A stretch of DNA of 64,000 nt, taken from JANMCE01 sp963791625. GTDB lineage: Bacteria; Actinomycetota; Acidimicrobiia; Acidimicrobiales; Ilumatobacteraceae. The position numbers and the translations under genes are program-made. The stretch lies in the NCBI GenBank assembly GCA_963791625.1, contig CAWBTA010000006.1, forward strand, positions 2,106,134 through 2,170,133, read 5' to 3'. The number at the start of each line of letters is the position of its first letter. Positions within the stretch are counted from its first letter, which is position 1. Shown one piece after another: positions 17,664-25,735 of the stretch. Under the pieces are notes generated by a model. It did no database searches. It was not told where the DNA came from and saw nothing but the letters and a program-made list of their open reading frames with translations.

Positions 17664-18793
17664 GGTGTGCTCCATTGCGTAGAGAGGGGAGTTGACTGCC
17701 AACGACCTTTGTCGGCCACGCTGGCCATTGCGGCGGCGACCAACTGCTGTATGCGAGCGCCGGTGGCCAGATCGGGTTCTACCGTACGGCCTTCGGCGAT
17801 GGCTGACACCCAGTCACGGGTCATAGCTTCGGTGCGGCGGAAGATGTGGCGGTACGTGTCGTGAACGACTTCGCGCGGACTGCCGCGCCAGAATTCGTCG
17901 GGGATGGTCAGAGCCGCAGCCGGGCCGGGTTGGCCGCTCTTCAGACCGGTGAGTTCCTGCCGTCTGTCCCAGTCGTTATAGGCGTGCAACGTGCCATCCG
18001 AACCGTGGAGATCCAGCGCGTGTACCTGTCCAAAACCGGCGCCCTCCCAACAGACCGCGCTGGTCTGCAGGCTTGCCGTTGCGCCACTTGCGAAGCGCGC
18101 TGAGATGAGGGCCGAATCCTCGGCTTGGTCGTACCCACTGTCATCCGGCCGCGGTGCACGGGGTACAAAGTGCTCGACCGACGCGCTGATGGAGGTGACT
18201 TCGCCGAGGAACCAGCGCGCCATATCCAACCAGTGCGTGCCGAGGTCACCAATGATGCCCGAGCCGGCCTTCTCCGTGTCGAATCGCCATGAGTACGCCG
18301 AGTCACGAGCGAACCCGGTGAAGTAGCGCATGTTCAACGAGTACGGCTGCCCGATGTAACCGTCGTCGATGAGATGCTTGATGTACTGGTTGGTCGGCAT
18401 GTAGCGGTAGGTGAACGGCACCATCGTCACGACACCGGCCTTGGCCGCGGCGGCCGCCATACGCGTGGCCTCGTCCGCGGTGAGGGCAATGGGCTTCTCG
18501 CACAGCACGGGCAAGCCCTGCTCGAGCGCGGCCATGGTGATGTCGTAGTGCGTCTCGTTGGTGGACGCCACGATGATCGCATCGATCTCGCCGGAGTCGA
18601 GCATGGTGCGCCAGTCGTCGAAGGCATGCGCGACGCCCCAGCGGTCAGCGGCCGTACGGGTGCGATGCATGTCGCGGCCACACAGGGCAGTTACCCGACC
18701 GATCGGATGGTGGGCGAGCGCGGGTAGATACATCGCATCAGCCCACCAGCTCACCCCGACGATGCCGACCCTTACGCTCCCATGCCATGTCAT
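17660..18793 (-). CDS. Gfo/Idh/MocA-family oxidoreductase
   Basis: A 377-residue relative of the previous gene. It has VGIVGVSWWADAMYLPALA at the cofactor site, IIVASTNETHYDITMAALE, LCEKPIALTADEA with the catalytic lysine, TYRYMPTNQYIKHLIDDG and the metal-free active-site motif GDLGTHWLDMARWFLGE. The 40-residue extension over the minimal family length lies in the C-terminal half. ATG 18793 sits inside the palindrome TGTCATGACA (18788-18797), and the divergent GntR gene starts 28 bp away. Probable role: oxidation of an inositol, inosamine or keto-inositol in the same pathway. Confidence 0.83.
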   Translation of the reverse strand: MTWHGSVRVGIVGVSWWADAMYLPALAHHPIGRVTALCGRDMHRTRTAADRWGVAHAFDDWRTMLDSGEIDAIIVASTNETHYDITMAALEQGLPVLCEKPIALTADEATRMAAAAAKAGVVTMVPFTYRYMPTNQYIKHLIDDGYIGQPYSLNMRYFTGFARDSAYSWRFDTEKAGSGIIGDLGTHWLDMARWFLGEVTSISASVEHFVPRAPRPDDSGYDQAEDSALISARFASGATASLQTSAVCWEGAGFGQVHALDLHGSDGTLHAYNDWDRRQELTGLKSGQPGPAAALTIPDEFWRGSPREVVHDTYRHIFRRTEAMTRDWVSAIAEGRTVEPDLATGARIQQLVAAAMASVADKGRWQSTPLSTQWSTP

Positions 18794-18814
18794 GACAATA
18801 TGTCCTATCATGAC
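18788..18814. promoter_or_regulatory. Candidate GntR operator in divergent promoter region
   Basis: GTCATGA (18789-18795) and TCATGAC (18808-18814) are perfect inverted arms 12 bp apart. They enclose ACAATATGTCCT (18795-18806), which is repeated with one mismatch upstream of the aldolase-mmsA pair. The decamer TGTCATGACA (18788-18797) recurs at 25369-25378 over the start of the second MocD-like gene. The site lies between the divergent dehydrogenase and GntR genes, the expected place for an autoregulated operator. Confidence 0.45.
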
Positions 18815-18820
18815 TGCCCT

Positions 18821-19561
18821 GTGAACAACATTGCCGTCAACTTGGCCCGCTCCAGCCCGGTGCCGCTCTATCACCAGTTGGCGCGGCTCTTGGAGGCGGC
18901 GATACAGAGTGGCGAGATCGCCAAGGGCGAGTTCCTGAACAACGAGTTGGAGCTGGTCGAACTCTGGCAAGTCTCCCGGCCGACGGTGCGGCGCGCCATT
19001 CAGGATCTGGTCGATACGGGTCTTGTCGTGCGCCGCCGTGGCGTGGGTACCCAAGTGGTCAGCGACCAGATCCGCCGACCTGTCCAACTCACCTCACTGT
19101 ACGAAGATCTCAATGCACAGGGTCGGACACCCAAGACCAAAGTACTCGTGCATGAGCGCCGCCCAGCCGACGCCGCCATCGCCAAGACGCTGAACATCTC
19201 CAAGGGTAACGAAGTCGTCTACATCGAACGCGTGCGATCCGCCGGCAACACGGGCCTGGCGATCCTGCGAAACACCCTGTTGCTGGAAGCCGCCGGTGCC
19301 ATTACCACCCAACAGCTGGAAACCGCCGGGCTGTACGAACTGCTGCGTTCCAAAGGCGTGCGGCCTCGCGTGGCCGATGAGATCATCGGCGCGAAGTTGG
19401 CTTCGGCGGAGGAGGCGAAAGCGCTTGGCCTCAAGGTGGGCGCCGCCCTTGTCAGCATGCATCGCGTGATGCAGGACGACACCGGCCGCACCGTCGAAGT
19501 CGGGTCGCACGTGTACGACGCCACTAAGTACACCGTGGAAATCACCGTCGTGGCCAACTGA
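18821..19561 (+). CDS. GntR-family (HutC subfamily) transcriptional regulator
   Basis: About 246 residues. The N-terminal winged helix (residues 8-75) starts SSPVPLYHQLARLLEAAIQS and has the recognition segment LWQVSRPTVRRAIQDLVDTG followed by the wing GLVVRRRGVGTQV. Residues 90-240 form the UTRA ligand-binding domain typical of HutC members, ending VGSHVYDATKYTVEI. I suggest GTG 18821; ATG 18782 and 18800 are in frame but would overlap the divergent gene or its operator. By position it should control the inositol-type genes on both sides. HutC regulators usually sense a pathway sugar or amino-acid derivative and act as repressors. Confidence 0.8.
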   Translation: MNNIAVNLARSSPVPLYHQLARLLEAAIQSGEIAKGEFLNNELELVELWQVSRPTVRRAIQDLVDTGLVVRRRGVGTQVVSDQIRRPVQLTSLYEDLNAQGRTPKTKVLVHERRPADAAIAKTLNISKGNEVVYIERVRSAGNTGLAILRNTLLLEAAGAITTQQLETAGLYELLRSKGVRPRVADEIIGAKLASAEEAKALGLKVGAALVSMHRVMQDDTGRTVEVGSHVYDATKYTVEITVVAN

Positions 19562-19575
19562 CCCGGAAGAACGAA

Positions 19576-19725
19576 GTGACCACCCCCCTCCACACCTACA
19601 TCATCACCGTTCGCTGCCCCGACCAGCCCGGCATCGTGTTCTCGTTCGCTGCCGGCATCATGGCCGCCCAAGGCAACATCTTGGAGAGCGCCCAGTTCGA
19701 CGACCGCGTCATCGTTTTTCACTAA
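19576..19725 (+). pseudogene. Truncated purU (formyltetrahydrofolate deformylase) N-terminal stub
   Basis: A 49-codon frame from GTG 19576 encodes the first ACT-domain strands of PurU: YIITVRCPDQPGIVFSFA, then a helix and GNILESAQFDD, which is the exact PurU start signature, before stopping at TAA 19725. The rest of the roughly 280-residue enzyme is absent; the next gene starts 22 bp later. Gene remnant is most likely. A free-standing mini-ACT protein is possible but the core ACT domain is incomplete. Confidence 0.7.
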
Positions 19726-19747
19726 CTCTCACCAATCAAGGAGCACC

Positions 19748-20776
19748 ATGACCACCAACGTTCGTATCGGCATTCTCGGCTGTGGCCGTATCGGCAAAAT
19801 GCACGCCGACCTCATCGAGCGACGCACCCACGGCGCCAGCGTCGCCATGGTGTTCGACCCCTTCCCTGAGGCATCCGCCGCGGTCGCGGCCGAGCTTGGC
19901 GTGCCGGTCGCAGCCAGTGCCGAGGAGCTCATCAATTCGCCCGACGTTGATGCGGTGGCGATCTGCACGTCGACCGACACCCACGCCGACCTCATGATCC
20001 TGTGCGCTCACGCAGGCAAGGCGATCTTCTGCGAAAAACCCGTGTCGCTCGACCTGGCAACCGTCGACGCAGCCATCGCCGAGGTGAACAAGGCCGGCGT
20101 GCCGATTCAGATCGGCTTCAACCGTCGCTTTGACCCCGCCCACGCGTCGGTTGCGGCGGCAGTGGCCAGCGGCGAGTTGGGCGAGGTGTACATCACCAAG
20201 ATCACCTCACGTGACCCAGCTCCGCCCCCACTCGCGTACGTGAAGGTGTCGGGTGGTCTGTTCCTCGACATGATGATTCACGACTTCGACATGGCCCGTT
20301 TCGTCGTCGGCAGCGAAGTCGTCGAGGTCTACGCCCAGGCCGCAGTGCGCATCACTCCCGAGATCGCCACCGCGTTCGGACCGGATAGTGGTGACGTGGA
20401 TGTTGCGGTCGTAACCCTTCGCCATGCGAACGGTGCGCTGACCGTGATCGACAACAGTCGCCAGGCCGTCTACGGCTATGACCAGCGGGTTGAAGTGCTC
20501 GGTTCAAAGGGGATGGCGGCCAGCGAGAACCCGTTGGCGCACACCGGCATCAAGCGTGATGCCAGTGGTTCCACCAGCGAGTTGCTGCCGTTCTTCTTCC
20601 TCGACCGATACATCCCCAGCTACGTGAACGAGTGGGCTGCGTTTGTGAACATGGTTGCCAACGGTTCGCCGTCGATCGTAGGTACTGCCGACGGCCGCGC
20701 GCCCCTGGTGATCGGCCTGGCCGCCATCAAGTCCCTCGCCGAAGGTCGCCCGGTGCAGACCAGCGAAATCGGCTAA
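19748..20776 (+). CDS. iolG: Inositol 2-dehydrogenase-like Gfo/Idh/MocA oxidoreductase
   Basis: A 342-residue NAD-dependent dehydrogenase, expected to oxidise myo-inositol (or an isomer) to the 2-keto form. It has GILGCGRIGKMHADLI at the cofactor site, FCEKPVSLDLATVDAAIAEV, IGFNRRFDPAHASVAAAVAS and the active-site segment GGLFLDMMIHDFDMARF (catalytic Asp and His), all matching the IolG branch closely. AAGGAG lies 5-6 nt before ATG 19748. Transcribed with GntR across the purU stub and convergent with the MocF-like gene, leaving only 5 bp. Of the three family members here this is the most IolG-like. Confidence 0.82.
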   Translation: MTTNVRIGILGCGRIGKMHADLIERRTHGASVAMVFDPFPEASAAVAAELGVPVAASAEELINSPDVDAVAICTSTDTHADLMILCAHAGKAIFCEKPVSLDLATVDAAIAEVNKAGVPIQIGFNRRFDPAHASVAAAVASGELGEVYITKITSRDPAPPPLAYVKVSGGLFLDMMIHDFDMARFVVGSEVVEVYAQAAVRITPEIATAFGPDSGDVDVAVVTLRHANGALTVIDNSRQAVYGYDQRVEVLGSKGMAASENPLAHTGIKRDASGSTSELLPFFFLDRYIPSYVNEWAAFVNMVANGSPSIVGTADGRAPLVIGLAAIKSLAEGRPVQTSEIG

Positions 20777-20781
20777 TCGGT

Positions 20782-22011
20782 TCACGCCTCCAGCAGAGAC
20801 TTCATCTTCACGTCTGGATCGGCCAACAACAGCGGGTCGGGATGTGCTCCGGAGGCGATCAGCATCTCGGCCACACGGGCGTCTTTCGCGACGCTCTTGT
20901 TGGTGCCCCACGAACTGGTGGCCACCAGGCGACCGTCGGCTGCCAGATGGAACAGCAATCGAGAACCGGTGAACGGCCTTTCGACAATCACCACGCCCTC
21001 GTCACTCAGACCCGACACCTGCAAGATGCCGTCGTACTGGTCGGACCAAAACCACGGCACTTTGCAATAGGGCTCGGTGGTGGTCCCGGCGATGACGGCC
21101 GCGACGTAGCCGGCTTGCTCGAACGCGTTCCGCCAAGCTTCAAGCCGAACCCGCCGACCGCCGTACAGCGCGTGCGGGAACGAGCACGCATCGCCGACGG
21201 CGTACACATCAGGTGCCGACGTGCGCAGGAATTCGTCGACGGCAATGCCGTTGTCGATGGTGAGACCTGCGGACGCGGCGAGGCTGGATTCGGGTGCCGC
21301 GCCGATACCTGCGATGACGACATCGGCCGTCAGTTCTTCGCCGCCGTCGAGGCTGATTTGGGTGCTGCCGTCGTCGGCTTTGGCGAAGCGTTCGATCACC
21401 CGGCCAAGCATCAGAACGACCCCCTCGGTCCGATGACGCTCGGCTACGTCGGCCGCCAGGGTTTCAGGCACGGCACGGCCAAGCACTCGCGGCAGAAACT
21501 CGATGACCGTCACCGACGCTCCGCGTTTGAGGGATGCCGCGGCCAACTCCAGGCCGATGAAACCGGCCCCGACAACCGCAACCCGCACGCCCGTTCCGAG
21601 CGATTCTCGCAGGCGCGTCGCGTCGTCCCACGTGCGCAGGTACTGAATGCCGACCTCATCGGCACCAGGTGTGGACAACCGACGAGGGATGGCCCCGGTG
21701 GCCAGAACCAGCGTGTCGTAGGCCACCCACGAGCCGTCGGCGAGCGTGACCGTCTTGGCCAGAATATCGAGATGCGTGACCTTCGCGTTCAGACGCAGGT
21801 CGATGTTGGCCGCTGCGATTTGGTCAACCTGAGCAAGCGGCCGAAACTCGAGATCGGCGGTGAGTACCCGTTTGGAGAGTGGGGGCCGGCCATACGGCGC
21901 GTGGGCTTCCTCGCCGAGCAGCGTGACCGAACCATCGAAGCCTTCTTCACGCAGCGATTGTGCAACGCGTAGACCGGCTTCACCGGCACCAACGATGACG
22001 ACCGAGGTCAT
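20782..22011 (-). CDS. NAD(P)H:ferredoxin reductase, MocF-like (FAD-dependent)
   Basis: A 409-residue FAD-dependent pyridine nucleotide-disulphide-fold reductase of the rhodocoxin/putidaredoxin reductase type. The FAD site VVIVGAGEAGLRVAQSL is at the start, followed by GEEAHAPYGRPPLSK, the second FAD contact LVLATGAIPRRLSTPG, the NADH site VAVVGAGFIGLELAAASLK and the FAD ribityl motif APDVYAVGDACSFP. It would pass electrons from NAD(P)H to the Rieske ferredoxin encoded just upstream, whose stop it overlaps (22008-22011, ATGA). In rhizopine catabolism MocF has this role. Confidence 0.85.
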   Translation of the reverse strand: MTSVVIVGAGEAGLRVAQSLREEGFDGSVTLLGEEAHAPYGRPPLSKRVLTADLEFRPLAQVDQIAAANIDLRLNAKVTHLDILAKTVTLADGSWVAYDTLVLATGAIPRRLSTPGADEVGIQYLRTWDDATRLRESLGTGVRVAVVGAGFIGLELAAASLKRGASVTVIEFLPRVLGRAVPETLAADVAERHRTEGVVLMLGRVIERFAKADDGSTQISLDGGEELTADVVIAGIGAAPESSLAASAGLTIDNGIAVDEFLRTSAPDVYAVGDACSFPHALYGGRRVRLEAWRNAFEQAGYVAAVIAGTTTEPYCKVPWFWSDQYDGILQVSGLSDEGVVIVERPFTGSRLLFHLAADGRLVATSSWGTNKSVAKDARVAEMLIASGAHPDPLLLADPDVKMKSLLEA

Positions 22012-22334
22012 GTGTGATCGACCCGGAGTTGCACCTTGCCGCCGTGCACTCGAACCTCATGCATCCTGAGAGCGACACACACTGGTGCGCCCTTGGGAGC
22101 GCCCGTCGTGTAGTTGAACCGGCCGTTGTGCTTGGGGCATTCGATGATGTCGCCCATCACCAAGCCATCGGCCAAATGCACGTGCTCGTGGGTGCACAGG
22201 CCGTCGGTGGCGTAATACCTGTCGCCGTCCTCGTTGCGATAGACGGCAAAGGTCTCGCCCGCGTGATCGAACCGGATGACGTCTTCTTCGTCGATGTCGT
22301 CGGTCCCGCAGACGTCGACCCAGTGTTCGCTCAT
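22008..22334 (-). CDS. MocE-family Rieske [2Fe-2S] ferredoxin
   Basis: A 108-residue Rieske-type ferredoxin. Cluster ligands are in CTHEH (Cys, His; residues about 47-51) and CPKHNGRF (Cys, His; residues about 66-73). The flanks GLCTHEHVHLADGLV, IIECPKHNGRFNYTTG and APVCVALRMHEVRVHGG match the MocE family closely, better than biphenyl-type Rieske ferredoxins. It carries electrons to a membrane oxygenase. It sits between the reductase (4-bp overlap) and a MocD-like oxygenase gene (9-bp gap), the complete three-component order expected for a MocDEF system. Confidence 0.88.
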   Translation of the reverse strand: MSEHWVDVCGTDDIDEEDVIRFDHAGETFAVYRNEDGDRYYATDGLCTHEHVHLADGLVMGDIIECPKHNGRFNYTTGAPKGAPVCVALRMHEVRVHGGKVQLRVDHT

Positions 22335-22343
22335 ACTTGGTCC

Positions 22344-23411
22344 TTAAGCCCGGCTGGCCGCTGGCAGGGGCCGCTGAACGTAGTAGGTCGGGTCGGTCAT
22401 CTGCTTCCGCAACGCCGAGATGATCTCTTTGTAAACCACCATCGAATTCCGATACGGCGGCGGCGAGTCGGCCAAAACCTCGGCGTGCAGCGCAGGCAGC
22501 TGGTGGTACGGCACCATGGGGTTTTGGTGGTGCTCAAGGTGATAGTTCATATTGAGGTACATGAAGCGGAACAGCGGATTCATGTAAACCGTGCGGCAAT
22601 TCAGACGGTGATCGAGCACGTCTTCGGCCAGGCCGATGTGTTGCATGAGCCCGGTGAACAACTGGAACCACGAGCCGTAGAACTTCGGGCCCAGCACCAA
22701 CAGAAGCGGCAGCCAGGAGCGCGTGAGCACTGCAAAGGCGATGACGACCGCGAACAGGACCAGCCAAATCCGAGCGACCTTGGTGACCTTCGGAAGTTCG
22801 GACTCAGGCAGAAAGACCCGCTCCTCGTCGGACATCCGTCCTGCAGCGTGACGGAGGATGCCGAGGAGCTGTCGAGGGCCGGTCTTCAGCGACAAGATGT
22901 CCGCGAACAGCGCGGCAACTCGAGGAGGGCGCGGCGTGATGATTTCCGGATCGAGCCCGACGATAATGGTGTCGGTGTGATGTCGTGTGTGGCTCCATCG
23001 CCACAACTCGGGCTCGCGCCAAAGCATGAAACACGCCAGTTGATACACGGCGTTGTTCTTCCAGTCGGTCTTGAACGCCGTGCGATGGCCGCATTCATGC
23101 CAACGCGCATCAGAGGTTGACCCGTAGAACGTGCCGTAGACAAAGAAGATCGGCCAGGACCACCATGACCGCCACGTGAGCACCCCCGCGGTACCGGTTC
23201 CGAGCAAGATCGCCAGCCAGATGAGCGTGTGGCGGGTTGCCGGGCCGTCGGAGCGTTTCATCAACTCCTTCATCCGCTTGCGATCGACCGGCGACTTGTA
23301 CCACTCCGCCGAACGCATACCAGCGGCGACAGCCTTCGCGCTTTCCTCGCCGACGAGCGAATAATCCCGGCGCATCACTTGTCGGGCCACCTGCGTAGAC
23401 ATAGGAGTCAT
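22344..23411 (-). CDS. MocD-like membrane di-iron oxygenase (fatty-acid desaturase superfamily), paralogue 1
   Basis: A 355-residue integral membrane enzyme with the three histidine clusters of the desaturase/alkane-hydroxylase superfamily: HECGHRTAF, WSHTRHHTDT and NYHLEHHQNPMVPYH. Two hydrophobic helix pairs separate the boxes, as expected for a di-iron site at the cytoplasmic face. The MocD branch hydroxylates or demethylates inositol derivatives; ordinary fatty-acid desaturation is the alternative. The Rieske ferredoxin follows 9 bp downstream. I use ATG 23411 (MTPMSTQV); ATG 23402 is possible. It shares the N-terminal DRKRMKELMKRSD with paralogue 2 at 24298-25374. Confidence 0.82.
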   Translation of the reverse strand: MTPMSTQVARQVMRRDYSLVGEESAKAVAAGMRSAEWYKSPVDRKRMKELMKRSDGPATRHTLIWLAILLGTGTAGVLTWRSWWSWPIFFVYGTFYGSTSDARWHECGHRTAFKTDWKNNAVYQLACFMLWREPELWRWSHTRHHTDTIIVGLDPEIITPRPPRVAALFADILSLKTGPRQLLGILRHAAGRMSDEERVFLPESELPKVTKVARIWLVLFAVVIAFAVLTRSWLPLLLVLGPKFYGSWFQLFTGLMQHIGLAEDVLDHRLNCRTVYMNPLFRFMYLNMNYHLEHHQNPMVPYHQLPALHAEVLADSPPPYRNSMVVYKEIISALRKQMTDPTYYVQRPLPAASRA

Positions 23412-23454
23412 CTTGCCACCCGATCCCACCCGTCAGCGATGTGGCCCGAGAGGG

Positions 23455-24258
23455 TCAGCCAGGGTGAACGGTATCAGCGTCGGAGGGAAGTGGCGGATCA
23501 CCAGCGCCCTGGACGGACTGGTCGATGTCGATGCAGTTACCGGTCATCAGGCCCGCGTCGTCCGACAGGCAATACACCACGGCGTTCGCGACTTCCCATG
23601 GCTGCACCAGGCGGCCAAGCGGGCGCTGCGGCGCGGCCAGCTCCAGCCAGTTCTCCGGTGAACCGTCGTGGTTCACCTGCGTCCAGTGCTCGGACTCCGT
23701 CTCCATCCAACCGGGGTTCACCTGGTTGACCCGGATGTTGTTCTTCATCAGCCCAAACGCCAGGTTCTTGGTCATGATGGTCATCGCACCTTTGGAGATG
23801 TTGTAGGCCGACAGCTTCGTCTGGCCACCGTGACCGGACGTGGAACCAATGTTGACGATGGAGCCTTTCGCCCCCGTTGCGATCATCAGTTGAGCCGCGG
23901 CTTGGATCATGAAATAGGGCGCCCTGACGTTCATGGCCATCATGCGATCGAAGTGGTCGGGGCTGTCTTGGAACAGCGTCGCCCGGGTCGTCAACGCGGC
24001 CACGTTTACCAATCCATTCACCGTGCCGAACCGAGCCCGACATGCCTCGACAACGACGTGCGGAGAATCGACCGCCGACGCATCGGCGAGCACGAAGATC
24101 GAGGGGGTGCCGGCGGCAGTGAGTTCGTCGGCCAGAGCCTGACCGCGATCCGCGGACCGACCCGTCAGGACTAGGCCCGTGGAGCCCTGGGAAACCAGCC
24201 TGCGGGCAATCGCCTCGCCCAAGCCCTGGGTGCCGCCGTTGATAATGGTGATGGTCAT
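23455..24258 (-). CDS. Short-chain dehydrogenase/reductase (SDR)
   Basis: A 267-residue classical SDR. The cofactor loop INGGTQGLGEAIARRL replaces the usual TGxxxGIG with GGTQGLG. The helix NVAALTTRATL stands for NNAG, and the catalytic set Ser-Tyr-Lys appears as NIGSTSGHGG and SAYNISKGAM, followed by NQVNPGWMETESE. It lies between the two MocD-like oxygenase genes with gaps of 43 and 39 bp, all on one strand, so it probably acts on the same substrate, for example by oxidising an inositol hydroxyl exposed by the oxygenase. The substrate itself is unknown. Confidence 0.85.
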   Translation of the reverse strand: MTITIINGGTQGLGEAIARRLVSQGSTGLVLTGRSADRGQALADELTAAGTPSIFVLADASAVDSPHVVVEACRARFGTVNGLVNVAALTTRATLFQDSPDHFDRMMAMNVRAPYFMIQAAAQLMIATGAKGSIVNIGSTSGHGGQTKLSAYNISKGAMTIMTKNLAFGLMKNNIRVNQVNPGWMETESEHWTQVNHDGSPENWLELAAPQRPLGRLVQPWEVANAVVYCLSDDAGLMTGNCIDIDQSVQGAGDPPLPSDADTVHPG

Positions 24259-24297
24259 GGGTGTTGTCCTTCGGGTTTCGTGGGGTGTCGGGGTGCT

Positions 24298-25374
24298 TCA
24301 GCCGACAGCGGGCAGCTGGCGCATGATGGCGTAGGTCGGGTCGACCTTTTGCTTGGCCAAGGCCGGCAGGAATTCCCGCCAGGCGGCCAGCACGTTGGGG
24401 CTCGCCGGGTGACATTGAGCCTTGATTTCCTCGTACAGGTCCGGCAGCGCGTGGAATGGCACCATGGGGAACATGTGGTGCTCCACGTGATAATTCATGT
24501 TCATGTAGAGGAAGCGGGACACCGGGTTCAGCAGTACCGTGCGGCAGCTCATGCGGTGGTCGGGGGTGTTCTCGGGTAACCCGGCGTGTTGGGTGACGTT
24601 GAACAACTGGGCAAACCAGCCGCCCCACATGCGCGGAGTCACGATGACGACCGCGGGCAGAATCGATTTGAGCGCCACGCAGGCCACGATGGTGGCGACG
24701 AAGATCGCCACGTAGACGCGGGAGTTGCGCACGACCTTGCCGCGTTCGGACTCGGGGATGAAGTGGGCACCGTCACCGGTGATCTTGCCGGTGAGCGCTA
24801 TCTGCGTCTCCAGCCGGAGCTGACCGTACCCGGCGTGCAGGTTGAGAAAGTTGAGCCACATCTGCCAGGTCTTGGGTGGCCGCTGCAGCGCAATCTCAGG
24901 GTCGAGTCCGACCATCAGGGTGTTGGTGTGATGCCGGGTATGACTCCAGCGCCAGTAGTACGCCTCGTGCAGTGTCATGAACGCATTGAGGTGATAGAGC
25001 ACCTCGTTGACCGTGCGGTTCTTGAACGGCGTGCCGTGGGAAAGCTCATGGGCATGGTGATCGGACATCGCGTACATCACCCCGTAGACCGCCAGGAACG
25101 GCACGGTGGCCCAGCTGAACCAGGTGGCGATGATGCCGACCAACGATCCGATCAGCAGCACCAACCACACACCAAAGTGACGGTACCCGGCGGCATCGGA
25201 GCGCTTCATCAGACTCTTCAGACGCTTGCGATCCACGGTTGCGGTGAACCACTGCGCCTCAACTTCGTCCTCAAAGCGCTCCTCGTCCAGCGAGGTAACC
25301 GCAGCGGCGTTGCCGCCAAGTGCGTAAGCGCTCTGTACGTTCACTATCTCACCCTCTCCGTGCGACTTTGTCAT
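24298..25374 (-). CDS. MocD-like membrane di-iron oxygenase (fatty-acid desaturase superfamily), paralogue 2
   Basis: A 358-residue paralogue of the gene at 22344-23411. Histidine clusters are HAHELSHGTPF, WSHTRHHTNTLMVG and NYHVEHHMFPMVPFH, with the N-terminal DRKRLKSLMKRSDAAGYRH also shared. It begins the minus-strand run MocD2-SDR-MocD1-MocE-MocF. The start codon ATG 25374 lies inside TGTCATGACA (25369-25378), the same decamer that covers a dehydrogenase start in the GntR region. Two different oxygenases may act on different positions of the substrate or form a mixed complex; both would draw on the single MocE/MocF pair. Confidence 0.82.
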   Translation of the reverse strand: MTKSHGEGEIVNVQSAYALGGNAAAVTSLDEERFEDEVEAQWFTATVDRKRLKSLMKRSDAAGYRHFGVWLVLLIGSLVGIIATWFSWATVPFLAVYGVMYAMSDHHAHELSHGTPFKNRTVNEVLYHLNAFMTLHEAYYWRWSHTRHHTNTLMVGLDPEIALQRPPKTWQMWLNFLNLHAGYGQLRLETQIALTGKITGDGAHFIPESERGKVVRNSRVYVAIFVATIVACVALKSILPAVVIVTPRMWGGWFAQLFNVTQHAGLPENTPDHRMSCRTVLLNPVSRFLYMNMNYHVEHHMFPMVPFHALPDLYEEIKAQCHPASPNVLAAWREFLPALAKQKVDPTYAIMRQLPAVG

Positions 25375-25430
25375 GACATACTAATGACCGACGCCAGGGG
25401 TTGCACGGTTGGGAGATGCGACGGTGCTCC

Positions 25431-25724
25431 TCAGACGATCTTGTCAACCATGGACACGTGAATCTGCACGGTGTGCTTCGGCTGGCCAGCGAACAAATCG
25501 GCCCGTTCGGCTGAGGTCATCCAGGCGGCTTCGGCCGCGGCGAACTCCTCGTTGTCGCCGTCACCCTCCACGATCCAGGTGAACTCGTGGCCGACGCGGT
25601 CGACGTACGCCGCCAAGACTTTCATCCCGTACTTCGCCCGACCGGCGGGGATGGCCATGAACCATTCGAGGAAGTGCTCCTGCAGTTCAGGGACGAGTTC
25701 GTAGCGACGCATTTGGATAGCCAT
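25431..25724 (-). CDS. Small NIPSNAP/EthD-like dimeric alpha-beta barrel protein
   Basis: A 97-residue soluble protein, MAIQMRRYELVPELQEHFLE, with alternating strands and helices and the segment FTWIVEGDGDNEEFAAAEAA, resembling NIPSNAP or EthD-type ferredoxin-fold proteins. Such proteins often sit beside oxygenases. ATG 25724 or the internal ATG 25712 could start it; neither has a clear ribosome site. It lies 56 bp from the MocD2 start on the same strand and just downstream of the VWA gene stop (11-bp gap), so it may belong to either group. Family assignment is tentative. Confidence 0.55.
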   Translation of the reverse strand: MAIQMRRYELVPELQEHFLEWFMAIPAGRAKYGMKVLAAYVDRVGHEFTWIVEGDGDNEEFAAAEAAWMTSAERADLFAGQPKHTVQIHVSMVDKIV

Positions 25725-25735
25725 GGGTGCGCAAG

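Noticed and set aside
18782..18820. ATG 18782 or 18800 as the GntR start
   Set aside because: ATG 18782 lies inside the divergent dehydrogenase coding sequence and both would place the operator-like palindrome inside the gene. GTG 18821 begins the conserved sequence. The choice is not certain.
19576..19725. The PurU-like frame as an intact small gene
   Set aside because: It lacks the formyltransferase-like catalytic domain and most of the ACT domain, so I list it as a remnant.
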